Source: Alisma plantago-aquatica (Eukaryota > Streptophyta > Magnoliopsida > Alismatales > Alismataceae). Taken from it: a stretch of 64,000 bases of DNA. Positions 35,329-48,010 of the stretch are shown in pieces. Position 1 is the first letter of the stretch. The number at the start of each line of letters is the position of its first letter. The notes under the pieces are model-generated. The model saw only the letters and a program-made list of their open reading frames with translations, ran no database searches and was not told the origin of the DNA. A program made the position numbers and the translations under genes. The DNA is taken from contig OY856409.1 in NCBI GenBank assembly GCA_963693085.1, positions 662,003,591 through 662,067,590 on the forward strand. Direction: 5' to 3'.

Positions 35329-38175
35329 CCTTTATTACAAGATAATGGGAAATAAGCCAATAAGGTGAAATAAAATATCTAACATCCTCAAATCGGAAAA
35401 CTAACTCCAAATTCGTAATATATATATCAAAATTAGTCTATGTGTGAATTTGTATTTAATTTGGCCAATGTTTAATATTTTGTTTTATTCAGGAGAGAGA
35501 AAATGACTTAAAGACCAAAAATATTAAATATATGTTGAAAAAAATTAATTAATGCCATAATAATGTTCCACACGTTTATTATTGCTTAGGCCAAGTTTTA
35601 CATTTTTAGAAAGTTTCTAGATACCTCTAATAAATTACAATGATAAATAAGTGGTAAAATGTAAATGAATTAAATAAAATAATATATGTCTTCAAAAAAC
35701 AAAATGAAGCTAAATTCGTGTTCTACATGTTAAAATAGACCTTTGGATTAATTTTTAATCAATTTGAAAAATATTTGTTGAGAAGATAAATTTAGGAGAG
35801 AGAAAGTATGCAAAACTTTCAACTCATTATTTAAAATAACAAGAAACTTCAACAAATGGAAATAATGATAAATTCGTATCCAACATACTTAATAAGACTT
35901 ATGGGTGAAGTTATATTATTTTTGGATAATCCTATAGTCATTAATGTATGAGGAAAGAGAAAATATGATTTGAATTATTTAACCTATTAAAAGTCCCCAA
36001 AAGGCAAAACTAATTCTATATTTGGATTCTACATGTCAAAATCAGTCAGGATGTCAATTTTGGTTAATTTTGGAGGTCGTTTGCACCCTCAAATAGGAAA
36101 AGAGAAAAAGTTAAATGATTAAATAAGAACTTTACTCATATTCGTATTTAGTAACCATATAAATGTCACGCAGATGTACCGTTGGATCTTAATCCAATGG
36201 CTCGTAGATCATCTCCTACCTTGAGTAGGAGACACACATGTGAACAGTATGACCACATACTCTTGATATTCAAATCCAAATTTCTCACTCCTCAGTTGAT
36301 GGTTTCACACGATTCTTTCGCCTATGAGTTGCATTTATGATTCCGCATCTAAAGAGACCCTACTCATTTAGTTTCATATAGAATCAAGGAAATACCTCAT
36401 TGCTTACTTCCCAAGCTTTTCGACCACCAACCTCCTCGCCACATCCCTTCCCCTCACCTATATATAACCCCACCATTAGCTTCGCCCTCGCTTTTTAAGC
36501 CCAATGCACCTCTTGATTTCTTGTTTCATTGATGTTGCGACCCTCGACGAGCTGCCGATGCTCCCTGGATTGCGGCGCCCTTATCTCCCTTGTCTCTTCA
36601 TCTCCACTAAAATCAAAGGTACCCCTGAATTTGTATTTCCTTGAGCTTTCTTTTGCATACCTTCGCACCGAGTTTCGTGTTGATTTGTGATTTCACCCAA
36701 AAGTCTAAGCAAGAAGCAGCTTGCTACCGCCAGCCATGGCCTCGTGTGAGTGGGGAAGAAGCCCTCGTGTGTTTTTATGATTTTACCCCCTTCTCTAGCT
36801 CAGTTTCATGATATGTCAATTTCTGATTGGTCCAACTTCTGAAAATCATATCTTTTGACTCACTTGTCTAAAAATAAATCTAAAATATGATATGAACTCG
36901 AAAAAATCCCCTCTATCCATTAAAAATATTTTCAAAGCCTGGTTTTGAGTTTTCGAGTAGGTATTTTTGTGGATGATTTAATTAACTAAAAATCACAAAA
37001 AATGCATCTAAAAGTCTATATCTTCAAAATACATAATATTATATATCATTTTGATCAGAAAACCCTAACTAAGACAATGATGATATTTTTGAGACCTAAA
37101 TCAGTGATTTGTAGAAAAAATTAGTAACTTTAGGGGTTTTAAGCCTTTAATGAATATACATATATCTAATACATAAATATGATTATCATATCAGGGAAAG
37201 TAGATCTGATCTCATGTAAAAGTTATGAAAAGTGATTCTAGGATTCTAAAGAATAAGGTATGTGCTTAATACACTTCAGTTGGGTATTATTTGTTCCTTA
37301 ACCTATGCTTTCCATAATGAGGCTTATTTTCACGTTGTATTCTTTTCTTTTGAATATATTGCTATACTTGCCTCATAATCATTTTGGAATATTGTTCTTG
37401 GGTCTTGATACCCCTTTGCCATGCTCTATTTGGATGATTCTATTACTTGCCATTGTTTCTAGCATGTTAATTTTATTAGACTAATTAACTAGTGGAGTGG
37501 TACTTGTATGTACAACCACCCATAGTTGGGGAATGTGTTATTTCTCCCCGAGGGAACATGTTACTCTCCCCCACACAGAAAATGTGTGTAGGTGACTGAG
37601 AATGTCTTATTCTCCCCTCACCCTTTGGTTGAAGGTCTGGTAGGTGCCTCAACCCTACTTAGTTAAAGTAGTCAATATTAATCATACATGCAATCCTTTT
37701 TGTGATATGTTGTTTATGGCAAGAATATACTGAAAGCTTCTTTTATATATATATGGCCTCATTCTCTTGATTATCTTCATCTTACGATGAACCCTAACCT
37801 ATTTTACATATTTTGCTCATCTTGTTACATTAGAATAACTTTTTGACACATACTTTTATTTTCCTTCCCTCTTGCTGGGTGCTTTCCCAACCACCCAGAT
37901 GTGGAGCAAGGTGATGGATATGGCATGAAGATCTTAGCATTGACATGGACTAGCTGATGGATATGTTGCTTGGAGACAAAACTGGAGTAGTCTAGACTTC
38001 CCTCTATCTAGATCCTAGTTGTGTATGATGATGTAACCCTAAAAGGGAGATATTGATGTATTTTGTACACTCTTTTACAAAATTGAATAGAGTCAGATTT
38101 TTTTTATTCCACTATGACTTTCCAATGTGTTTTGTTTACCATATTCTAGTAAGGAGGTGATCTCACCTCTTTACA
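34813..38175 (+). repeat. B LTR2
   Basis: Full-length internal LTR followed by its own PBS, so it serves both as 3' LTR of unit 1 and 5' LTR of unit 2. Its first ~0.85 kb share several variants with LTR4 rather than LTR1, and the rest is closest to LTR1, suggesting a recombinant. Confidence 0.9.
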
Positions 38176-39323
38176 ACATGGTATCAGAGCCCATGGTAGT
38201 CGAAAATCTGGCTATTTCAGTTGTCTCCCTAATTAGAACCCTAGACTTGCATAGTTTCTTTTAAGTGACATGCTTGCCCTAGATTTGATCTATGCTGATG
38301 ATAGGTTGATATAGGAACCTATAGTTTCAACTTAGAGTCTTGATGAATAAAACTCTAATATGCTCATAATTAAAAATATGCATAACTTAATGTTGTTTAG
38401 GTTTGCCTTTAGGCAACTATTAGGGCATGAAGTTGAAGCAAAGGTGTCTAAAAAGGATCAGGGTTTCAGGGGCTGGAAATATTTTCCTCTGTTCCACTAG
38501 CTTGGTTTATGAGGATTCTCGTGCCCATATGATATCGGTCTGGCCTGAGCTAATACATATTTCCCAAAATAGTTTTCTTTTAGGCAATAATGACCTTAGA
38601 TTCTATGATGTATATCTTTGGAAACCCTAAGTTGATTTGTTTGAGGATAGATACCAAGATAGTTTCCTTATGTCCCTTAGGACCACATGCTTTGATAAGT
38701 TTATCCCTAGAACCTATACCTTAGAGTTTGGGTGTTTGGGAAGATATCAGAGTGTGTAGTGGAAGCATGATGGATCTTGCGTATGGTTTAGTTAGACTCA
38801 TCCTTTAACCCTAATGTAGTTTGGCTTGATGGGTCAAACCCTTTAAGGGGTGGAGTATGGTTAGTTGATGATGTTTGCATGGTTAGATTTTGTGGATGAA
38901 ATCCTCTTTAGGGGGATGGAACCCTATAACATCTTCAAGTTTATCTAATCAATCTTTAGAAACCCTAACCCCATGTATAGGAGGTCAATATGCTTGGATC
39001 TTTGGTCGTGACAAAATATAGTTATAACCTAACATTCTTGTTTACATATTAATGAACATGTAATGGTCATCTAAGGAATAACTCATATGCTTGAACCTTA
39101 ATAAATATCCAATGCACATAATAAGGATATCAATGCTAATTGCCAATATGTAAGAGGTTGATCATGTCATAAACCTATAAACCCTAATGATATGATGAGA
39201 ATGATAATTGTAACTTAATGCATGCTAAGGACGAATCAGTGAAATAAAATGGTATGTTGACCTTAATGCCTTTCATGATACATTAATGATGTTAAGTTCC
39301 ATAATCAGTTAACCTACATTGAT
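38176..39323 (+). other. Internal domain int2, truncated
   Basis: PBS at 38179-38190 and the conserved segment at 38427-38630. Collinear with int1 until CCTACATTGAT (39313-39323), then jumps to the LTR interior. TGAT occurs at both parents' breakpoints. No PPT remains. Confidence 0.85.
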
Positions 39324-41597
39324 GCCAAATTCGTGTTCTACATGTTAAAATAGACATTTGGATGAATTTTGAATCAATTTGAAAAATATTTGTTGAGAAG
39401 ATAAATTTAGGAGAGAGAAAGTATACAAAACTTTCAACTCATTATTTAAAATAACAAGAAACTTCAACAAATGGAAATAAAGACAAATTCATACTTAATA
39501 AGACTTATGGGTGAAGTTATATGATTTTTGGATAATCCTAGAGTCATTAATGTATGAGGAAAGAGAAAATATGATTTCAATTAGTTAACCTATTAAAAGT
39601 CCCCAAAAGGCAAAACTAATTCTATATTTGGATTCTACACGTCAAAATCAGTCATGATGTCAATTTTGGTTAATTTTGGAGGTCGTTTGCACCCTCAAAT
39701 AGGAAAATAGAAAAAGTTAAATGATTAAATAAGAACTTTACTCATATTCGTATTTGGCAACCATATAAATGTCACACAGATGGACCATTGAATCTTAATC
39801 CAATGGTTCGCAGATCATCTCCTACCTTGAGTAGGAGACACGCGGGTGAACAGTACAACCACATAGTCTTGATATTCAAATCCAAATTTCTCACTCCTCG
39901 GTTGATGGTTTCGCACGATTTTTTCGCCTATGAGTTGCATTTATGATTCCGCATCTAAAGAGACCCTACTCGTTTAGTTCCATAAAGAATCGAGGAAACA
40001 CCCCATTGCTTGCTTCCCAAGCTTTTCGACCACCAACCTCCTCGCCACATCCCTTCCCCTCACCTATATATAACCCCACAATTAGCTTCACCCTCACTTT
40101 TTAAGCCCAATGCACCTCTTAATTTCTCATTTCATTGATGTTGCGACCCCCAATGAGATTTCAGTGCTCCCTGGATTGCGGTGCCCTTATCTCCCTTGTC
40201 TCTTCATCTCCGCTAAAATCAAAGGTACCCCTGAATTCATATTTCCTTGAGCTTTCTTTTGCATACCTTCGCATCGAGTTTCATGTTGATTTGTGATTTC
40301 ACCCAAAAGTCCAAGAAAGAAACAACTTTCTATCGCCGACCATGGCCTCGTGTGAGTGGGGAAGAAGCCCTCGTGTGTTTTTATGATTTTACCCCTTTCT
40401 CTAGCTCGGTTTCATGATGTGTCAATTAATGATTGGTCCAACTTCTGAAAATCATATCTTTTGACTCGCTTGTCTAAAAATAAATCTAAAAGATGATCTG
40501 AACTTGGAAAAATCCCCTCTATCCATTAAAAATAATTTTGAAGCCTGTTTTTGAGTTTTTCGAGTAGGTATTTTTGTGGATGATTTAATTAACTAAAATT
40601 CACCAAAAAATGCATCGAAAAGTCTATATCTTCAAAATACATAATATTATATATCATTTTGATCAAAAAACCCTAACTAAGACAATGATGATGTTTTCGA
40701 GACCTAAATCGGTGGTTTGTAGAAAAAGTTAGTAACTTTAGGGTTTTTAAGCCTTTAATGAATATACATATATCTAATACATAAATATGGTGATCATATT
40801 AGGGAAAGTGGATCTGATCTCGTGTAAAAGTTATGAAAAGTGATTCTAGGATTCTAAAGAATAAGGTATGTGCTTAATACACTTTAGTTGGGAATTATTT
40901 GTTCCTTAACCTATGCTTTCCATAATGAGGCTTATTTGCACCTTGTATTCTTTTCTTTTGAATCTATTGCTATACTTGCCTCATAATCATTTTGGAATAT
41001 TGTTCTTGGGTCTTGGTACCCCTTTGCCATGTTCTATTTGGATGATGCTATTACTTGCCATTGTTTCTAGCATGTTTATTTTATTATACTAATTAACTAG
41101 TGTAGTGGTACTTGTATGTACAACCACCCATAGTTGGGGAATGTGTTATTTCTCCCTTGGGGAACGTGTTCCTCTCCCCCCACACAAAATGTGTGTAGGT
41201 GACTGGGAATGTCTTATTCTCCCCTCACCCTTTGGTTGAAGTCCGGTATGTGCCTCAACCCTACTTAGTTAAGGTAGTCAATAGGAATCATACATGCAAT
41301 CCTTTTTATGATATATTGTTTATGGTAAGCATCTATTGAAAGCTTATTTTATATATATACGACCTAATTCTCTTGATTGTCTTCATCTTATGATGAACCC
41401 TAGATGTTTTACATGTTTTCTCATCTTGTTACATTAGAATAGCTTTTTGACACATACTTTTATTTTCCTTCCCTCTTGCTGGGTGCTTTCTGGGCCACCT
41501 AGATGTGGGGCAAGGTGATGGATATGGCATGAAGATCTTAGCGTTGACATGGACTAGCTGATGGATATGTTGCTTGGAGACAAAAGTGGAGTAGTCT
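39324..41597 (+). repeat. B LTR3, left segment (5'-truncated)
   Basis: Begins within the LTR at the point corresponding to about 57797 of LTR4, sharing its GATGCCAAATTCG variant that LTR1 and LTR2 lack. TATA at 40065-40073. Interrupted by element C at 41597; the remaining 180 bp lie at 54703-54882. Confidence 0.85.
41593..41597. repeat. Target-site duplication AGTCT, left copy (element C)
   Basis: Repeated at 54698-54702. Joining the flanks restores the AGTCTAGACTTCC sequence seen uninterrupted in the other B LTRs. Confidence 0.93.
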
Positions 41598-42431
41598 TGT
41601 AACGACAGTCTCTAAACTGACAAACAAATCATTACTAATTAAGTGGAATAAACATAAACAACAGATTAACAAAAATCACTAAAATTTAAAACCATTTTGC
41701 AAGGAGATCCTTGTACAGAAAACTTTTACTGAAAGATCCAAAACTCATACATATCATGATTTACATTGTACAAAATTGTTTCATCTCATCTCGAGGACAA
41801 CATATAATTGTTGCTCTTATCAAAAAACATACTGGAGAAACATAAAACCCCAAGGCATTCAAACCAAAATCTCATATTATTCATAAAACCAGTACAAACC
41901 AACTTCAAGGACCTGAGAGTACAGAGATGACACATAGGACTTCTATCTAAAAGACCTGACAGACAGTACACTCAACCTGAGCTGTCACTGCTGTCCCTAC
42001 TTCTGTTGTTCTTTCTCTGCAGTACAGCCTCAATCCCCCTCGTACACGTCCATCTAAAAAAACTGTGGATCCCACGGGGTGAGAAAATTGTCCCAGCGAG
42101 AGATATAACTCTCCACCAATAATGTTATTATCACAGTTAAATAATATTAAACTAAGCAGAGGATAAGCAGTTTAGAATATTCTCATCTTTTAAAAGCATT
42201 GCAACTATCTATGATAGAGCAGTAAATTATCTATTCACTTATAAGAAACATGAAAAACACATATATCATTTACCCATCATACTATATCAACATGTCATTC
42301 TTATCCTGTGATGCTCATCATCATGGTATGTCATCCATGAATCATTCTCATTTCTATCTGTTGGCCTCAGCCAATCTGCTAACTAGATATTGAATTGTAC
42401 CAGTAATGTGAGTATACATCATTATATTATG

Positions 42432-43030
42432 TTCAGGCATTGGACTATGCCAATCCTGTGCAACCATTCCAGGCATTGGACTATGCCAATCCTTTGATAA
42501 TAGCTAGACATTGGGTTATTACCAATCCTGTGATTAACAACCATACATTGGGTTATTACCAATCCTGTGACTAACAACCAAACATTGGGTTATTACCAAT
42601 CCTGTGATTAACAACCATGAATTGGCTTATTACCAATCCTGTGATTAACAACCAGGCATTGGGTTATTACCAATCCTGTGATTAACAACCAGGCATTGGG
42701 TTATTACCAATCCTGTGATTAACAACTAGGCATTGGGTTATTACCAATCCTGTGATTAACAGTCAGGCATTGGGTTATTACCAATCCTGTGATTAACATC
42801 CATGCATTGGATTATTACCAATCATGTGATTAATATCCAGGAATTGGGTTATTACTAATTCTGTGATTAACAGCCAGGCATTGGGTTATTACCAATACTA
42901 TGATTAACAACCAGACATTGGGTTACTACTATTCCCGTGATTAACAGCCAGGCATTGGGTTATTACCAATCCTGTGATTAACAGCCAGGCATTGGGTTAT
43001 TACCAATCTTGTGATTAACAACCAGGCATT
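42432..43030 (-). repeat. 37-bp tandem array, 16 units plus partial (C 3' LTR)
   Basis: Unit core CATTGGGTTATTACCAATCC then TGTGATTAACAACCAGG. Each unit contains the inverted repeat ATTGG/CCAAT. The first two units are a variant (ATTGGACTATGCCAAT) in which loop bases change but the stem is kept. Confidence 0.95.
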
Positions 43031-43267
43031 ATACCTTGGCCAAGTCATCATACTTATTTACATCCTTAGTATAATACAAGTATTCCTCTTATCTCCTTTA
43101 AGCATATTCAAAACACTATAGCCCTTATTTGGCTATAAGCATAAAACATATATGATTAATATTTCATTATTATTATTGTATCCATTTATTATTATTATTA
43201 TTATGTTACTAAGTTTCCATTTCCTAGTTTATTTGAACATTATCATTTCATACATGAGACTTTTATA

Positions 43268-43480
43268 AACATCTTATTACCTCTCACTAGGCAACAACTA
43301 TTCTCATGGCTCACAAGGCCCATTAAACATCTTGTCATCTCTCACTAGGCAACAACTATTTACATGGCTCACAAGGCCCATTAAACATCTTGTCACCTCT
43401 CACTTGGCAACAACTATTTATATGGCTCTCAAGGCCCATTAAACATCTTGTCACCTCTCACTAGGCAACAACTATTAGGG
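43268..43480 (-). repeat. 58-bp tandem array, ~4 units (C 3' LTR)
   Basis: Unit with CATCTTGTCACCTCTCACTA, GGCAACAACTATTTACATGG and CTCACAAGGCCCATT. Related to 12136-12330 of LTR A. Confidence 0.9.
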
Positions 43481-44149
43481 TTAGGGTTTCCCTTTATAGC
43501 CGAATAGGATTTCAAGTTCATATTATCAATCCAAACCCTAATTAATTACTCCACACATTTAGGAGCATATACTAATATCATAAGTATTCAATTATACTTA
43601 TTTATTTGGATCTTTTATCATTAAATGAGGGTCAACACAAGGTATGAGTTCCTTTCTCATCCTTACCAGAGTATGATTACATCATACTTTATTAACTTGG
43701 CTTAACCCTTTCTCAAGGTATATTAGCCCACACTTATCAAAGTGCATTAAACTCATTACATCTCAATGTAACAATCGACATGACACACTTCATGTGTTAC
43801 TCATTCATACATATTGGATTTAAGGTGCATCAAGGTGTAACAACCTTAAAGTGTTGGATGTGATATTTATCATGTCTTGATGTATCACTTCCCTCATCAC
43901 TTTTAACTTGATTAAGTTCATCATCTTATCTTGTATTAGGATATTTCCTATCCTAATACTTTATGCACCAGCTCATCACATTTTTCATGTAATGTATTGG
44001 TCATAAGTCACTCATTTGCATTATTCAACCGTTAATAATGATATGGACTCATCTCAGATCAAAACATTATTGATATAAGGTTATCTATTATTAACCACTT
44101 CATGTGTTTCACCTAACAATTTATTAGTCACTATTCCATTATTAGGAAT

Positions 44150-44470
44150 GGGGTTTCCCATCTTTATCAATTAGGGTTTTACATAACATCACCCTATGTT
44201 GGGGTTTCACATGACATCACCCTATATTAGGGTTTCACATGGCATCACCCTAGATTAGGGTTTCACGCATCATTATCTTAAATTAAGGTTCCTTATAACT
44301 TTTCCCAAATTAGGGTTTCATGTAACTTTACCCAAAATTAGGGTTTCATGAAGCATCCTCTTAAATTAAGGTTTTTCATTATATTGGGATTTCTCATATC
44401 ATCACCCTAGATTAGGGTTACACCATTACCCTAGATTAGGGTTTCACCTAACATTGCCCTAAATTAGGGT
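44150..44470. repeat. Telomere-like TTAGGGTTT-rich repeats (C 3' LTR)
   Basis: About ten irregular units with ATTAGGGTTTCA and CACCCTA, spaced 25-30 bp. They resemble interrupted plant telomere repeat (TTTAGGG) but are probably an independent LTR subrepeat. The second copy is at 51830-52140. Confidence 0.75.
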
Positions 44471-44854
44471 TAGGGCTCATCAACCTTCTTGATTAGGGTT
44501 TCATGATCTCTTTATCAAGGATCATACCCTAATTACATATTTTATTCATGTTGAAAGTGTTGAGGTTTAAACACTACATGAATATCATACATGAATGAAT
44601 TCCTCTCTCTCTCATCCTCTCTAGGATGTTGATTACTTCAAGCTTAATTAGATTAGGTCAACCCTTCATTCAAGTACATACATTTAGGGTTAGCATAGTG
44701 TATTGAGATATTGCTTCCATAAGCATCAAAGGTTAACCCCTCTAAGGGTACTAATCACCCTAGTACCTTAAAGGTACAACCATTGTAATTATCTTTGATA
44801 TACATCATTAACAATCATGGGGTTAATTGATCTTTCATCACATTAGGTCTTCAA

Positions 44855-45600
44855 ACGGTTTTGGTTGCATTGAACCTCCAAACGGTTTTGACCCCTCCAC
44901 CTCCAAAAGATTTTGAGACCGTTTGCCCTCCAAACGGTTTTGAAACCGTTTGGGTACTCAACCCTTGAAAATGTATGATCACATATACATATTGAAACCG
45001 ATTGGACCCATCAACATTTGAAACCGATTGGATAAATCAACCTTGAAACTGATTGGACCTCCAAACGGTTTGGGACCATTTGATCTAATACGGTTTGAAG
45101 AACATTTGGACTCAAACGGTCTCAAGACCGTTTGGTCCAAACTACCTTGAAACCGAAAAGATCATCTAGGGTTTCCTTCAATCAATCAATTAGGGTTTAC
45201 TTCATTGAATCATTCATCAATTGGACCATTGAGAGTAGATAAAAATGTAACCCTTGGATATACATCCATCCATGGCTCCACTTGACCTCAAACAGTCTTG
45301 AGATCGTTTTACCTCAAACGGTCTTGAGATCATTTGCCCTCAAATGGTCTTGAGACCGTTTGGTCATCCCACCTTGAAAACGTTTGAATCAATTTAGAGT
45401 TTCTTCAATCAATCGATTAGGGTTTGTAATCAATGGATCATCCATCACTGTAAACAATGTGATTAGATCAATTGGAACCATTGGATCTTCATCCATCCAT
45501 ACCAGGAATTGACCCCCAAACGGTCTTGAGACTATTTGACCTCAAATGATCTTGAGACCGTTTGATCACCAAACGGTCTTGAGACCGTTTGGTCATCAAA
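44855..45600 (-). repeat. AAACGGT palindrome array (C 3' LTR)
   Basis: About twenty intact and decayed copies of a 22-bp palindrome with arms CAAACGGTCT and AGACCGTTTG around a 2-bp centre (intact at 45570-45591), plus AAACCGATTGG variants. The second LTR copy is at 52510-53310 (intact at 53206-53227 and 53232-53253). Confidence 0.9.
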
Positions 45601-47727
45601 ATTGAAAATCATTTGCTCATAATATTTATTGAGGTGTGTGCTAAGATGACATCATCATCTTCAAGCTTCAAACCTTTGAAAATTACCGTGATTCTTATGG
45701 TGTTTTCATCAACTAATCAAAAGGAATTTTGGGAAAGAAGAAAGATTCAACATATGATGAAGAAACGAAATCAATAATAACATTTAAGGGTTCAAGTTAT
45801 ATAACCCACCTTCAAAGTTGAATACAAGCTTCAAGATTCACATATTGAATGGTGAATGAAGCTTTCTCAACTTCCCAAGGTCCGTCCTCAATTCTTTGAG
45901 TGAAAAGAATGGCTAAAGTTGAAGATTGAATGGAGGAAAGAAGAAAATAAGCATTGAATTTCGATTTCCACCATGAAATTAAGGTTGAAGATGATTAAGG
46001 GGCTCACCTACAGGTTGGGGTACTTCCTCCTGTTGCTCCTAAGCTCCCTTGTGCTCGGCCAAATCAAGGAAAGAAAGAAGAGTCGAAAAAGCCTTTCATG
46101 TGGGTGAAAGAATGGGATGTATATAAGGGAAATTCAAGAGAGAGAAAGTGCTATAAAAAATCCTTCAATTCCCTAAATTGGTGCCACTTATCCCCCTCAC
46201 TTCCTTGCATACGAAGCCATCATCCTTCCCTTCGAAATCCTCTTCTTTATCCATGAATTAAAAGAAAGCAATTAAGCACCTTAATCAATATAATAATAAT
46301 ATCCAAAAATTAGTGGATATTACTTTTTCTTTAACTAATGTAAGTGGGCTCTCCACTCACTTTAGATATTTCGGTGCCATTGCAAGGCACAAGGACGTCC
46401 ATACTTATATAAATTCAACTATCACATTTTTGGTTGAAGGGCACTTCCATTAATATATTTATTTTTGCATTAAATTGAATTAGGGTTTCAATTATGCTTA
46501 AATCTTGATTATTTTAATATCAAGATTCTCTCTCCCTAAAAAAGATTCAAATGAGATGCCCCTCTAATTTTATTGTCTCTAATTGATACCAAATAACATT
46601 AGGGACTCTCTATAAGTGGTATTTTGCATATTGAACCCTAGGTTTTGGGTAAATTGCACATTACACCAAAGCTAGGTTTTAATGCACAAACATTGCTTAA
46701 TAAGCTCTTTCTGGGTGCTCAGGCTTGTGGAAGCCATATCTCAGCACCATTCTCATTCTTATGATGCTTAAAAACTTGAGGAACATTTTTTCATGTAACA
46801 TTTGCAAGTTAACCCTTCAACTTGGGTAATTTGCACTTTAGTCCAAAACGGGCAAAACATTGTTTTCAACATTATTAAAAAAGGACTAAAATTGAAACAT
46901 AAGTTCCTCTTGAGCCTTAATTACTTTTCAAAGGATAATGACAAGAATATAAATAACTTACTTAAGCAAAACTTCTAGGGTTAAGGCATAACCCATGTCA
47001 GGGATGTTACAATTATAAACCCCTAACTAGGATTTCGTCCCCGAAATCCCAGGTAAAGGAAGACATATATTATTTACTCATCATATCATCAAGTCTCCAC
47101 CTAACATCTTAATGTCATGGAGATGTCATAGAACTTTGGTCAACATAAAGTCCTTCCATACGGGGTTATCATAGAACTTGTCACACAGGACACATACTCT
47201 ACTATTTTCTTTTCGTTATTGATTGTAGAGTCAACTCTGTGTCAGGTAGCATTTTTCTTTGTCAGAGATACATTATACATACCTAATTTAATTCAGGTGT
47301 CAAACCTCACTAATTTATCACCTTTCTCAACTTATAACTTTTTGTGACATGATTTTTAAATTCTTAGGAGCCTTCCATATTCCTTATTCAGTTAAGCATT
47401 TCGCTTCCAAGGAAAGACCAGAGTTACATCTGGTGTGTCATCCAAACTATTGTCACAACACTACACTTTCTTACTACTTGTACCAATTATTTCATTAGTT
47501 GTACACACTTTTGTCATAAGGGGAGGTTACTTACCAATTAAGAACCTATCTTAGAAGTATCTCTAGATGTTATATATGTATAAGTTGCTTTAATAGATCT
47601 AGATAGGGATATTCTAAGGAATTATTTTTAGCTTGATAAACTTTTCCCACAATGATTTTACAATTGTTCCTTCAATTAGTACATCCTTATCAATGTTATG
47701 TTTATGTGGGGCATAAACCCCTAACAA

Positions 47728-47895
47728 ATGGTATCCATACTACAGTATGTTACTGGACAAATTTCAGAGTTGGCCCTTCTAGGTAACCAAACATTACTTC
47801 TTATCAGGAGTCATGTTCCCATTTTCTCATATCATTGCAAGTTCTTGGATACTAGGATTCTTTACCTTGGTATCCATTATATGTGCCAAAAACAC
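47728..47895 (-). pseudogene. Protease-RT linker remnant in C
   Basis: The DNA around TTGGATACTAGGATTC and CCATTATATGTGCCAAAAAC matches 62690-62735 of element E, which encodes the linker between protease and RT. No frame is preserved. Confidence 0.55.
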
Positions 47896-47904
47896 ATCAC
47901 ATCA

Positions 47905-48010
47905 TCATCATGATTACTAGATCTGGGTATTCAAACCCTCAGTCCATCACTGAACATTGTTACCTCTCATCAGGTAATTGTTACCTCTAGGTCTGAGGAC
48001 CAGGGTATAT
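47905..48010 (-). repeat. LTR A-like segment inside C internal domain
   Basis: Contains ATCATGATTACT, ATCTGGGTATTCAAACCCT, AACATTGTTACCTCTC and ACCTCTAGGTC in the same order as the reverse complement of 12340-12440. I do not see it in C's own LTRs. Confidence 0.7.

Larger units (their letters stand above)
41598..47011 (-). repeat. 3' LTR of element C
   Basis: Plus strand starts TGTAACGACAGTC and ends CAGGGATGTTACA. In plus order: GAGAGATATAACTCTC box (42098), 37-bp array (42432-43030), 58-bp array (43268-43480), TTAGGGTTT-rich stretch (44150-44470), AAACGGT palindrome array (44855-45600), TATA-like box near 46120 (minus strand TTATATAC). Confidence 0.93.

Noticed and set aside
42432..43030. 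CRISPR-like array
   Set aside because: The units are contiguous 37-bp tandem repeats without unique spacers, inside a plant LTR.
44150..44470. Interstitial telomere from a chromosome fusion
   Set aside because: Units are irregular, spaced by non-telomeric sequence, and occur identically in both LTRs of one element, so they belong to the LTR.
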